A stretch of 43,479 bases of DNA, taken from NCBI GenBank assembly GCA_007130855.1, contig SLRS01000115.1, positions 1 through 43,479 on the forward strand. The letters are read 5' to 3'. Source of the stretch: Trueperaceae bacterium. Lineage in GTDB: Bacteria > Deinococcota > Deinococci > Deinococcales > Trueperaceae. Each line of letters starts with the position of its first letter. Position 1 is the stretch's first letter. The notes beneath the pieces are model-generated. The model made no database searches, was not told the DNA's origin, and worked only from the letters and a program-made list of their open reading frames with translations. The position numbers and the translations under genes are program-made. Positions 1-7,648 of this stretch are shown piece after piece.

Positions 1-568
1 ACACGTCGGTTGTGCCGCGAGCGGCTCCCTCATCGCCGGCCTGGTCAGGGGTCGCGGCGTCGGCCGGCTCGTCGGGCTCGGCCGACTCGATGCGCAAGAC
101 CGTGCCGGGGAAGAGCCGCTGCAGCAGCGCGACGGTCCCGGCGCCGGTACCGTCGCGGGCGAACGCGGCGCCCGCTGCTTCGCCCGCTGCTTCGCCCGCT
201 GCTTCGCCCGCTGCTTCGCCCGCTGCTTCGCCCGCTGCTTCGCCCATTGCTTCGCCCGCTGCTTCGCCCATTGCTGCGGCGGCCGGTGATCGTTCGTCCC
301 CGCGGGCGACGGGCGTCCCCCAGAAGTCGTCGGGCAAGGGCTCGAGCGTCTCGCTGGGGGGCATGGGTGGGGGCTCGGCGCTCGCCGCAGCAGTGGCCTC
401 GGGCGGTGCCGCGATCGTCCCTGGCGCCGGTGTCGCCGGCGCGGTGGTCGGTTCCGGCGCCGGTGTCGCTCGGGCCGCTGCCGGCGGCTGTCGAGGTGCT
501 TGCGAGACGCTCGCGACGTCGCTCGGCTGCTCCGGGGACGGCGCCAACGACACCGACCCCGTCACGCT
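1..568 (-). CDS. dnaX: tau-specific extension of DnaX, reached by -1 recoding (partial, runs off the window)
   Basis: After CCA AAA AAA in the zero frame, slipping back one base gives AGC GTG ACG and then an uninterrupted frame to position 2, 189 codons with no stop. The peptide has three parts. First is a Pro/Ala/Thr-rich linker. Next comes a run of GEAA repeats. Last is a more ordered-looking stretch with ALLQRLFPGTVLRIES at positions about 85-130, followed by an acidic tail. A linker followed by a compact C-terminal domain is the layout of tau, whose C-terminal part binds the replicative polymerase and helicase in known systems. The 3' end lies outside the window. The open frame is seen directly; that it is translated as tau is inferred from the slippery site and hairpin and from known dnaX recoding in other bacteria. 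Confidence 0.8.
171..278 (-). repeat. 12-bp tandem repeat coding GEAA in the tau extension
   Basis: The + strand unit cccgctgcttcg is repeated eight times from 171 to 266, with two units altered in one codon position (cccattgcttcg), followed by a degenerate ninth unit to 278. The unit length is a multiple of three, so copy-number change keeps the frame. In the dnaX -1 frame it reads GEAA with occasional GEAM. It forms part of the linker before the tau C-terminal domain. Confidence 0.9.
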
Positions 569-576
569 TTTTTTGG
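534..576 (-). promoter_or_regulatory. programmed -1 frameshift / slippage module in dnaX
   Basis: On the coding strand the heptamer A AAA AAA (574-568) sits in the X XXY YYZ phase and is followed by GCG and a TGA stop. Seven nucleotides further begins a hairpin: GGGG (560-557), a T, CGGTG (555-551), a 7-nt loop, CGCCG (543-539), a T, CCCC (537-534). That is nine pairs, one of them G-U, around a single U-U mismatch. This matches the usual frameshift layout of slippery heptamer, short spacer and stem. RNA-polymerase slippage on A7, as known for Thermus dnaX, would give the same frame. A weak SD-like AGGCGAG lies upstream. Confidence 0.8.
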
Positions 577-2082
577 AGCTGCTCGGGTCTCGCCTGATGG
601 CGCGCCACGTTCGCGTTGCAACCGACCGCCGGGGCCTTCGACGCGCACGCTCAGGTGACTGCCGCCGAGCGCGTCGAGCAACTCGAGGAACTCTTGCTCG
701 CGGCGCTGCAGCTGCCCGAAGTGGAACGTGTGGCGCGCGTCGTAGCGGACGTCGAGACGCTCGTGGTCGAGGGTGGCCTCGGCCGGTAGCAAGAAGGCCT
801 TCAACTGCGGCCCGGCTCGCGCGAGCAGGGTGTGCCAACTGAGTTTCGGCCCGGTCGCGGGCCGCGCCGCGGGAGCAGCTGCCGGCACACGCGGGGGCCG
901 GGAGTTGGGGTCGAAGACCGGCGCCTGGGGCGTGCTGGGCTCTGTCGCCGGGCCTGCGGCCGGAGCCGGCGGGGAGGGTCTGGCGTCGGGCGCGAGCGCA
1001 GCCGGCGCGCCGGCACGCGAGCCGGCCTCGTCGGTATGCGGCAGCCGCAGCGCCGCCACCGCCCGGATCAGGGTGACCTCGAGCGCGTACAGGTCGCCGC
1101 GCCGCACGAAGCGCTCCTGGGCGTCGTCGAGCGTGTGCAGGACCCTGACCAGCGAGTCCTCGTCGGCGTCGATCGTAGAGGGCTCGGTCGACCGCCCGGT
1201 GACGAGCGCGACGAGCGCATCGCGCAGCGTGCGGCCGAGCTGCTCGGCCAGCGTTCGCGGCGCGAAGCCGTCGGCGTAGAGCGCGGCCGCGCCGGCGAGC
1301 AACGAGCCCAGATCGCCGGCGACCAGGGCGCTGGCGAGTTGCTCCAGACGCTCCTTCGGGGGCAGGCCCAGCGCCGCCTCGGCGGCCGCGAGCGTCAGCG
1401 GCTCACCCGATGCCAAGAGGCGTTCGAGCATCGACTCCGCGTCGCGCATCGCGCCGTCCGCGGCACGTGCGAGCAGGTCGAGCGCAGTCCCTTCGGCGGG
1501 CGTGTCCGCGGCGGCCAGCAGCCGCTCGAGCTTGCCGCGGATCTCGTCGTCCGAGAGCCGGCGGAAGCGGAAGTGCTGGCAGCGAGACAACACCGTCGCC
1601 GGGAGCTTCTCCGGTTCCGTGGTGGCGAGCACGAACAGCAAGCCTGGCGGCGGCTCCTCCAGGGTCTTGAGCAAGGCGTTGGCCGCGGCGCGCGACAGCA
1701 TGTGGGCCTCGTCGAGGATCCACACTCGGCGGCCGCCACGCAGCGGTGCGAGCCGCACCTGCTCGCGCAGGGCACGAACGTCGTCGACGGAGTTGTTCGA
1801 GGCGGCGTCGAGCTCGATCACGTCGGGGTGTCCACCATCGCGCACCGCGCGGCACGAGTCGCAGCGGCCGCAGGGGCGCTCGGCGGCAGCGGCGTCGCAG
1901 TTCACCGCCATCGCCAGCAGCCGGGCGCTGGTGGTCTTGCCCACGCCGCGCGGTCCCGAGAAGAGGTAGGCGTGACCGACGGCGTCGCGCCGGAGCGCGG
2001 CGACGAGCAGGCTGGTGACGTGGTCCTGGCCGACGACCTCGTCGAAGCGCGCCGGGCGCGCGCGCTGGTAGATGGCCGGCAT
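562..2082 (-). CDS. dnaX: DNA polymerase III clamp-loader subunit gamma (short DnaX form)
   Basis: AAA+ ATPase subunit of the clamp loader, which places the sliding clamp on DNA. The 506-residue zero-frame product shows Walker A GPRGVGKT at 43-50, four zinc-binding cysteines (C62, C71, C74, C77), Walker B ILDEAH near 122-127, sensor-1 TTEPEK near 154 and the SRC arginine-finger motif near 166-168. A Pro/Ala-rich linker at about 330-410 precedes a small domain III-like tail. The ATG at 2082 was chosen because it begins the conserved MPAIYQRARPARFDEVVGQD start and has a TAGCCT -10 box only 5 nt upstream. The zero frame ends at TGA directly after a run of seven A, so this frame gives only a gamma-like protein. 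A -1 shift opens a long extension (separate entry). Identity is very secure; which form dominates is not known. Confidence 0.97.
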   Translation of the reverse strand: MPAIYQRARPARFDEVVGQDHVTSLLVAALRRDAVGHAYLFSGPRGVGKTTSARLLAMAVNCDAAAAERPCGRCDSCRAVRDGGHPDVIELDAASNNSVDDVRALREQVRLAPLRGGRRVWILDEAHMLSRAAANALLKTLEEPPPGLLFVLATTEPEKLPATVLSRCQHFRFRRLSDDEIRGKLERLLAAADTPAEGTALDLLARAADGAMRDAESMLERLLASGEPLTLAAAEAALGLPPKERLEQLASALVAGDLGSLLAGAAALYADGFAPRTLAEQLGRTLRDALVALVTGRSTEPSTIDADEDSLVRVLHTLDDAQERFVRRGDLYALEVTLIRAVAALRLPHTDEAGSRAGAPAALAPDARPSPPAPAAGPATEPSTPQAPVFDPNSRPPRVPAAAPAARPATGPKLSWHTLLARAGPQLKAFLLPAEATLDHERLDVRYDARHTFHFGQLQRREQEFLELLDALGGSHLSVRVEGPGGRLQRERGAPSGETRAAPKKA

Positions 2083-2087
2083 GCTCG

Positions 2088-2093
2088 AGGCTA
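2088..2093 (-). promoter_or_regulatory. -10 box of leaderless dnaX promoter
   Basis: TAGCCT on the minus strand ends 5 nt before the dnaX ATG, so transcription would begin at or next to the start codon. No Shine-Dalgarno sequence could fit in that gap. Confidence 0.6.
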
Positions 2094-2235
2094 CCACGTG
2101 CGATTGGCCGGCCCTGGAGCCGCGGGGCGGCCGAGGAGGCGGGGCGGTATCGTGGCCCGATCCGAGCGCCCTGCAGGGCGCCACGGTCGCCTGGCGCCGC
2201 GTCGCCGTCGCGTCCGCCCTCGCTGGAGGAACCTC

Positions 2236-3504
2236 GTGATCAACCCCTACGTCCTCGACGGCCCGCTCGCCACCGCGTGGTGGCCGCCGCTCCAAGCCCT
2301 GGAGCACGCGCTGCAAGGTGGCGATGCGGCCGCCACCGCCGCGGCCCACGCGGCGGTGGCGCGCGCGCTGGTCGAGGCAGGCCACGCCGACCTGGCCGAG
2401 GCCGCCGCGGAGGCGGTGCTCTTCGCCGCCGGCGCGTGGGCGACGCACGTCGGCCGCGCGGTCGAGCTCGGGCGCGACGTGCTGAGCCCGCCCGGCTTGG
2501 CGCGCGCGGTCACGGCCGATCTGCGCGCGCTCGGCGCGTTGGTGCGGCGCGACTGGCAACGCGAGAGCGAGGCGCTCATCGGTCGCGAGCTGCCCGGCTG
2601 GCAGGCCCTGGGCATCGCCGACGTACGCGACGGTGCCGCGAGCGTGGCGGTGGAGCGCCTCCGCGCCGCTTGGCTCGAGGCGGGCGTGGAGCAGGCCCTC
2701 TCGGTGCTCGTCGAGACCACGCGCGTCGCAGGCGCCGGTCCCCTGGCACGCCATCAGTCCTACGCCTGGGACGGCGCCCGGCTGCGGGGGGTCGCGGTGC
2801 CGGCGAGCGCCCGGCTGGACGACCTGGTGGGGCTGGAGCGGCAGCTCGAGCCGCTGCTGGCCAACGTCGAGGCGTTCCTGGCCGGTAAGCCGGCGCTCGC
2901 CACGCTGCTCTACGGGCCGCGCGGCAGCGGGAAGTCGACCACCGTACGGGGGCTGCTGGAGCGGTACGCGCTGCGCGGGCTGCGCTTGGTGGAGCTGCCG
3001 CCGGCGCATCTGGCGAGCCTGGGCGAGGTGCTGGAAGCCACCGCTCGGTTGCCGCGGCCGGTCGTGCTGATGCTCGACGACCTGGCGCTCGACGCGGACG
3101 ACGAGCGCCTGCGGCCGCTCAAGAGCCTGCTGGAGGGGAGCCTGCTGACACGCCGGGAGCGGGTGTTGGTGGTGGCCACCTCGAACCGCCGCCACCTGGT
3201 GCGTCAGCGCCGGGGCGACCGCCCCGACCCGCTCGATGCCGACGTACACGCCTGGGACACGCACCACGACCAGCTGGCGCTGGCCGATCGGTTCGGTCTC
3301 ACGATCACCTTCCCGGGGGCCGACGAGCGTGCCTTCCTCGGCATCGTCAGAGCCCTCGCCGCGTCGGTCGGGTTGCCGCCGGATGGCGGACGCGAGCAGC
3401 GCGCGCTGCGCTTCGCCGCCTGGGGCAACGGCTACTCGGGTCGCACGGCGCGGCAGTTCGTCGACCGCGAACTGGCCGACCTACCCGCGGCCGACGGGCC
3501 CTGA
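2236..3504 (+). CDS. DUF815-family P-loop ATPase
   Basis: Predicted 422-residue ATPase of the DUF815 group, relatives of AAA+ proteins with no settled role. The N-terminal half (1-190) is alpha-helical and alanine-rich. The ATPase half shows Walker A GPRGSGKS at 227-234, Walker B VVLMLDDL at 276-283, and ATSNRRHL near 314-321, the sensor motif typical of this family. It ends with a GYSGRTARQFVD segment, also family-like. The GTG start at 2236 was chosen because TGGAGGA lies 6 nt upstream; the frame is open further upstream but only as an antisense shadow of dnaX. It is divergent from dnaX with a 153-bp gap that contains a TATCGT box (2148-2153) which could serve as -10. The family call is firm; substrate and partner are unknown. 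Confidence 0.9.
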   Translation: MINPYVLDGPLATAWWPPLQALEHALQGGDAAATAAAHAAVARALVEAGHADLAEAAAEAVLFAAGAWATHVGRAVELGRDVLSPPGLARAVTADLRALGALVRRDWQRESEALIGRELPGWQALGIADVRDGAASVAVERLRAAWLEAGVEQALSVLVETTRVAGAGPLARHQSYAWDGARLRGVAVPASARLDDLVGLERQLEPLLANVEAFLAGKPALATLLYGPRGSGKSTTVRGLLERYALRGLRLVELPPAHLASLGEVLEATARLPRPVVLMLDDLALDADDERLRPLKSLLEGSLLTRRERVLVVATSNRRHLVRQRRGDRPDPLDADVHAWDTHHDQLALADRFGLTITFPGADERAFLGIVRALAASVGLPPDGGREQRALRFAAWGNGYSGRTARQFVDRELADLPAADGP

Positions 3505-3531
3505 GCGCTCGAACAGCAAGTCGCGACAGCA

Positions 3532-5346
3532 TCAGGGGTGCGCCGATGCGTGCTCGGGTCCCGGCCGGCGACCGTCGAGCACGAGGCTCGCCAAGGCGTA
3601 GACCTCGCCCCGACGCAGGCCGTCGCGGGGCTCGGCGAGCGCAAGCCCGAGCGCCTCGAGGTCGGCCCAGTTCTCGCCCGCCGGGCAGCGATCGAGCAGG
3701 CACAGCGCCCGGGCCGTGATGCGGGCAGCGTCGGCGGCCGGTAGTGGCCCGTCATCGAGGCCGAAGCGGGCGATCAGTTCGGGTCCCGCCGCCGCGTCGT
3801 GGTAGCCGCGCTGGAACACGTTCGCCAGCAGGTAGAGCAGGGCCGTGCGCGTGGACGGGGCGCCGAGCGACGGCTCGTTGTCGTACCCGCCGACGGCGAG
3901 CCCCCAGCGCAGCATCGTGCGGAAGTCGTCGTAGTGCGGGTGACCGATCGGTCCGGCGGGGCGCCGCGGGCGTACCGGCGGCAGGTAGGCGCCGCGGGAC
4001 GCCAGCGCCTCGCGCACGTCGCGCACCAGCCCTGGGTCGTCGGCGACGGTAGCGGGGGAGAGCCCCAACGCGGCCGCCAGAGCCGCCGCGACGCCGACGC
4101 CTTCGGCCAGCGCCATGCCGAAGGGCACCACTCGGGCGCTGCTGTGCGCGATGGGGTCGAACCCTGCCGAGCGGCCGACCACCCAGAGGCCGTCGACCCC
4201 GAGCGGCACGCTCATGCACAGGCGAGCGCCGTAGATCTCCGGGGCGCCGAAGACGAAGCCGTCGTCGCTCGGCCGCAGCGTCTGCACGTCGAGCGGGTAG
4301 CCGCCCGCGGCTACGTCGCGATCGGTCACCACGGCGTCCATGACGTGGTCCACGCTCAGGATGCAATGGGCTACCAGATGGCGAGTCTGGCGTACGTAGA
4401 GTTGCTGGGCCACCCCGCCCGGACGCGCGCGCTCGAAGCCGGGAAGTGCCTGGGCCAGCCAGGCGATCACCGCGCCCACCTCGCCGGCGGCGCGCTCGAG
4501 GCCCTCCGCCCGGCTCGCCTGGTCGAAGGGATCGACGCCGTAGATCAGGAGCGCGTTCACCAGCACGCTGCCGTCGTCCGGGCGGCCGAGGTTCAGGCCC
4601 CGTAGGCGGATGCCGGGCGCGGTCGCCTGGAAGGCGACAGGGTGGTCACCGAAGCTGCCGTAGGCGATGCGATCGTCGACGTAGGCGTAGCCGCGGCTGC
4701 GTGCCCGCGCCCCGCGGCGCAGGGCTTCCCAGTCGACGCCGTCGATGCGGAAGACCAGGGTGTCGGCCATGCGCGCAGCGAGCCCGAGCGAGGCGAAGCC
4801 CAGCGTGCTGCGCGCCCCGGCGCTCGCCGCGAGGTCGGCGTCCGCGGTGCCGTCGATCACCTGATCGGCGCTGATGGGGGCCTCGCCGGCCGGCACCACC
4901 CCGACCACGCGGTGTTCGCGCAGGAGCGGTGCCAGGCGCGGCGCGCCCAGCCGCACGTCGACACCGGCCTCGCGCAGGAGGTCGGCGAAGGCGGCCTCGG
5001 CCCGCTTCACGTCGAAGGCGTTGCCGCGCCCGACCGCGCGCCACCAGCGCTCGAACAGCCCGCGTTGATAGAGGACCGGCGTCACGCGCAGGTCGAGCAC
5101 GTTCATCGCGCCCAGCACGAACAGGCCGCCGAGGCGCGCATCCTCGCTGATGAGCAGCGTGCGTGCCCCCGACTCGGCTGCCGCCACCGCAGCGGCGATC
5201 GCCTCGGGCTCCGAGCCCACGACCACGACGTGATAGTCGCCGGCGATCCGAGCCGGCGACGCGTACGCGGCGCCGCAGACCAGGAGCCACAGCACCACCA
5301 GCGCCAAGCCGGCGGCGCGCGCGCGCCGCGCGCACGGGGGCCTCAC
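3532..5346 (-). CDS. exported FAD-dependent oxidoreductase
   Basis: Predicted 604-residue flavoprotein. The GTG at 5346 overlaps the TGA of the preceding glycosyltransferase gene (GTGA) and gives an Arg-rich n-region, a hydrophobic stretch at about 14-27 and an AYASPA cleavage-like site, i.e. a Sec or Tat-type signal peptide. The FAD-binding fold starts right after it (VVVVGSEPEA at 40-49). The body resembles the FAD-dependent oxidoreductase family with a GAP/GRS segment near VVGRSAGFDPIAHSSARV, which in that family lines the flavin pocket. The substrate cannot be read from the sequence. Tight coupling to a lipid glycosyltransferase hints at an envelope role, but that is inference. It ends 27 bp from the convergent ATPase gene. 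Confidence 0.85.
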   Translation of the reverse strand: MRPPCARRARAAGLALVVLWLLVCGAAYASPARIAGDYHVVVVGSEPEAIAAAVAAAESGARTLLISEDARLGGLFVLGAMNVLDLRVTPVLYQRGLFERWWRAVGRGNAFDVKRAEAAFADLLREAGVDVRLGAPRLAPLLREHRVVGVVPAGEAPISADQVIDGTADADLAASAGARSTLGFASLGLAARMADTLVFRIDGVDWEALRRGARARSRGYAYVDDRIAYGSFGDHPVAFQATAPGIRLRGLNLGRPDDGSVLVNALLIYGVDPFDQASRAEGLERAAGEVGAVIAWLAQALPGFERARPGGVAQQLYVRQTRHLVAHCILSVDHVMDAVVTDRDVAAGGYPLDVQTLRPSDDGFVFGAPEIYGARLCMSVPLGVDGLWVVGRSAGFDPIAHSSARVVPFGMALAEGVGVAAALAAALGLSPATVADDPGLVRDVREALASRGAYLPPVRPRRPAGPIGHPHYDDFRTMLRWGLAVGGYDNEPSLGAPSTRTALLYLLANVFQRGYHDAAAGPELIARFGLDDGPLPAADAARITARALCLLDRCPAGENWADLEALGLALAEPRDGLRRGEVYALASLVLDGRRPGPEHASAHP

Positions 5347-6476
5347 AGCAGCCCCAGTGAGCGCAGGTCGTCGACCACGGCCCTCGCGGCGTGCGGGCGG
5401 CCCAAGCGAGCGGCGTTCGCGGCCATCCGTCGGCGGCGCTCCGCGTCGGCGAAGAAGCGCTGCAGCTTGAAGCCGAAGATCGTGAGTGGCTCGATGCGCA
5501 TCGCGGCCCCGGCCTCGAGCAGGTAGGTGGCGTTGGCCTCTTCCTGCAACGGGTAGGGCTGCACGATCGCCATGGGCAGGCCTGCTGCGAGCGCCTCGCT
5601 GGAGGTGAGGCCGCCGGGCTTGCCGGCCATCAGGTCGGCGGCGGCCATGTAGGTCGGCACCTCGTCGGTGAAGCCCAGCAGCCGCACGCGCACCAGGCCG
5701 CTGGCTTCGGCCACGAGTCCCCGCAGCTGCGCGACCAGGTCCGGCGAGCGGCCGCACACCATGACCACCTGGAGCGGCCAGCGCAGCGTCAGGAGCTGTT
5801 CGAGCAGCGTCCTGACCGTCCTGAACTCCATACCGCCGGCCATGAACAGCAGCACGTCGCGCTCGCGGTCCAGCGTGAGGCTCGAGCGCGCGGTCGCCTC
5901 GTCGGGCAGGTCGGTGAAGCGCACGTCGATGGGGATGCCCGTCACGCGCACGCGCTCGGGCGCGACGCCAGAGGCGTGCAGGTGCACCGCGATCTCCTCG
6001 GCGCCCACGTAGTAGCGCCGCACGCTCGAGCGCAGCCACAGCGCGTGCGCGAAGAAGTCGGTGATCACCTGGACCTGCGGGATCGCCAGCGCGCGGCGCT
6101 GGGCCGAGAGGATCTCGGGCCCCAGGAAGTGGGTATGGACCAGCAGGGTGGGTTGCACCCGCTCGATCAGGCGCGGCAGGTGGAAGCTGAGTGCGCGCGC
6201 CAGGCGGGCCCGCAACCGTGCCTGCCGCGTCTGCACCTCGGCGGGGCCGCGATCGAGCCGCTTCCCGAGCCAGTCGACGAAGTCCGGCGCGCTGCGCACC
6301 AGGTCGAAGTAGGCTTGACGGTAGAGCCGCCGGAAGGGGACGGTGGTGTAGTCGAGCAGGTCGACATGGTGCGACCTGGCACCGGCCGCGCGCAGCGCGA
6401 CCTCGACGGCGCGGCCGGCTGCTACGTGGCCGCTGCCGATGGAGGCCGAGACGACGAGGACCCGTGGTTCAGGCAC
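5343..6476 (-). CDS. MGDG-synthase-like glycosyltransferase (GT28 type)
   Basis: Predicted 377-residue glycosyltransferase of the monogalactosyldiacylglycerol synthase / UgtP group, which adds sugar from a UDP-sugar to diacylglycerol at the inner membrane face. The N-terminal acceptor domain begins VLVVSASIGSGHVAAG, with the typical GSGH at 14-17. The C-terminal half has FMAGGME and KPGGLTSSEALAAGLPM, the nucleotide-sugar site of this family. The GTG at 6476 was preferred over a TTG at 6491 because a TAGACT box lies 5 nt upstream of the GTG, whereas the TTG lies within the promoter box region. It overlaps the following oxidoreductase gene by four bases. Glycolipid synthesis is likely; the exact sugar is not visible. 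Confidence 0.88.
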   Translation of the reverse strand: MPEPRVLVVSASIGSGHVAAGRAVEVALRAAGARSHHVDLLDYTTVPFRRLYRQAYFDLVRSAPDFVDWLGKRLDRGPAEVQTRQARLRARLARALSFHLPRLIERVQPTLLVHTHFLGPEILSAQRRALAIPQVQVITDFFAHALWLRSSVRRYYVGAEEIAVHLHASGVAPERVRVTGIPIDVRFTDLPDEATARSSLTLDRERDVLLFMAGGMEFRTVRTLLEQLLTLRWPLQVVMVCGRSPDLVAQLRGLVAEASGLVRVRLLGFTDEVPTYMAAADLMAGKPGGLTSSEALAAGLPMAIVQPYPLQEEANATYLLEAGAAMRIEPLTIFGFKLQRFFADAERRRRMAANAARLGRPHAARAVVDDLRSLGLL

Positions 6477-6481
6477 GGCAG

Positions 6482-6487
6482 AGTCTA
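6482..6487 (-). promoter_or_regulatory. -10 box of leaderless glycosyltransferase promoter
   Basis: TAGACT on the minus strand ends 5 nt before the GTG at 6476. It points to a leaderless transcript for the glycosyltransferase-oxidoreductase pair. Confidence 0.6.
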
Positions 6488-6548
6488 TCAACGCCGCGCA
6501 CGCGGTTCATGATCGCCGCGGCCTTCACCGTGCTCAGGATGCGAATGG

Positions 6549-6554
6549 TAGCGT
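6549..6554 (+). promoter_or_regulatory. -10 box for the PrcB-domain lipoprotein
   Basis: TAGCGT at 6549-6554, followed by an untranslated leader of about a dozen bases with the strong Shine-Dalgarno GAGGAGGA (6563-6570) before ATG 6574. This is a leadered gene, in contrast to many neighbours. Confidence 0.5.
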
Positions 6555-6573
6555 CAGCGGCTGAGGAGGACAG

Positions 6574-7647
6574 ATGCGTCGTCTCGTCCCGGTAGGAGCC
6601 CTGGCCGTCCTCGTGCTGCTCGCGGCGTGCGAACCCGATGCCGCGCCCCAGTTGCACGACGTGACCATCACGGGTGTGCTCGACCAACGGATCAGCTATT
6701 TCTACGGAGAACCGCGCACGTTCGTGTTGGACGGTGAGACGGTGACGCTCGAGGTGGCCGACCCCGGAGCGCCGCGCGTGCCGTTGGCCGTGACGGGCGC
6801 ACTGCTCGTCGACGGCGAGCGCTTCGCGCGCAGCGACGTGACGCCGCCACCCGCCCCGGTCGAAGTGCGCCGGATCCCGCTCACGACCGACGTGCAGGTG
6901 CGCACCGCGGCCCCCGCCCGGGCCCTCTTGTACTACGACGGCAACGCCTGGTTCGTGCTCGGCGAGGACGACCAGGCCGGCCTCGACGTGCGCGTCACGC
7001 CCCGCCCCCGCAGCGCGCGGCTGCGCGGGCTCGGCGAGCTGACGGTGGTCGAGGCGGACACGATCGCCAACTTCCTCGAGGGCCTCGACGAGGCGCTCGT
7101 GGTGACCGTGCTGCAGGGCGACGACGTGCCGCGCCGGAGCATCGACGGCCTCGCCGAGTATCGCGCCACGGCACTGCACGTGCAGACCAGTCTCACGGCC
7201 GATCCGGAATCCTTCCGGCCGGCGCCCCGCACCGTCCAGTGGGAGATCGTGGCCGCTGGCCAGCAGGCCGTCAACGTACCGCGCCCGAGCTACCGACTGG
7301 TGCGCGACGAGGCCGAGCTCCGTTCGCTGTGGAATCAGCTCAACGGCGCGCAGCTGCGCGTGCCGCCACTTCCGAACGTCGACTTCCGGCGCGAGACCAT
7401 CCTGGTGGCGATGATGGGCCAGCGCACGACCGGCGGCTACTCCGTCGACGTGCGCGGTGTGACGCTCGAGGGCGGCGACCTGTTCGTCGACGTGGTGCTC
7501 GTCGAGCCGGCGCCCGATGCGCTGACGACCCAAGCCCTCACCAGCCCGTGGACGATGGTGCGGGTGTTGCGCGGCGGCATCGCCGCAGCCTGGTTCCGCG
7601 ATCCGATCAGCGGTGAGCTGCTGGCGGTGGCCCGGCGCGGCGACTGA
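6574..7647 (+). CDS. lipoprotein with C-terminal PrcB domain
   Basis: Predicted 357-residue secreted lipoprotein. Residues 1-18 form a signal peptide ending in the lipobox LLAAC with C19 as the lipidated residue. The middle (20-240) is beta-rich and unrecognised. The C-terminal part, about 245-350, contains ETILVAMMGQRTTGGYSVDV, the hallmark of the PrcB C-terminal domain, found in a Treponema protein that stabilises a surface protease and in many uncharacterised lipoproteins. Start ATG 6574 follows GAGGAGGA with 3-4 nt spacing. It is divergent from the glycosyltransferase gene and convergent with the dGTPase gene (one-base gap). The partner protein, if any, is not in this window. Confidence 0.85.
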   Translation: MRRLVPVGALAVLVLLAACEPDAAPQLHDVTITGVLDQRISYFYGEPRTFVLDGETVTLEVADPGAPRVPLAVTGALLVDGERFARSDVTPPPAPVEVRRIPLTTDVQVRTAAPARALLYYDGNAWFVLGEDDQAGLDVRVTPRPRSARLRGLGELTVVEADTIANFLEGLDEALVVTVLQGDDVPRRSIDGLAEYRATALHVQTSLTADPESFRPAPRTVQWEIVAAGQQAVNVPRPSYRLVRDEAELRSLWNQLNGAQLRVPPLPNVDFRRETILVAMMGQRTTGGYSVDVRGVTLEGGDLFVDVVLVEPAPDALTTQALTSPWTMVRVLRGGIAAAWFRDPISGELLAVARRGD

Positions 7648-7648
7648 C

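Noticed and set aside
171-278. Repeat array as a CRISPR
   Set aside because: The units are 12 bp with no spacers, read in frame as protein, and there are no cas genes. The same reasoning applies to the 21-bp array at 16981.
10-842. Long + strand frames with Ala/Ser/Pro or Arg/Leu/Pro repeats opposite dnaX
   Set aside because: They are antisense frames over the 12-bp repeat and the dnaX end. They lack ribosome sites and known motifs, and the minus-strand -1 frame explains the region better.
832-2235. Upstream extension of the DUF815 gene over dnaX
   Set aside because: It would need 468 extra codons antisense to dnaX. The GTG at 2236 has a clear ribosome site and the protein family fits from there.
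2083-3267. N-terminal extension of dnaX across the DUF815 gene
   Set aside because: The frame is open only as a shadow. MPAIYQRARP is the conserved DnaX start and has its own -10 box.
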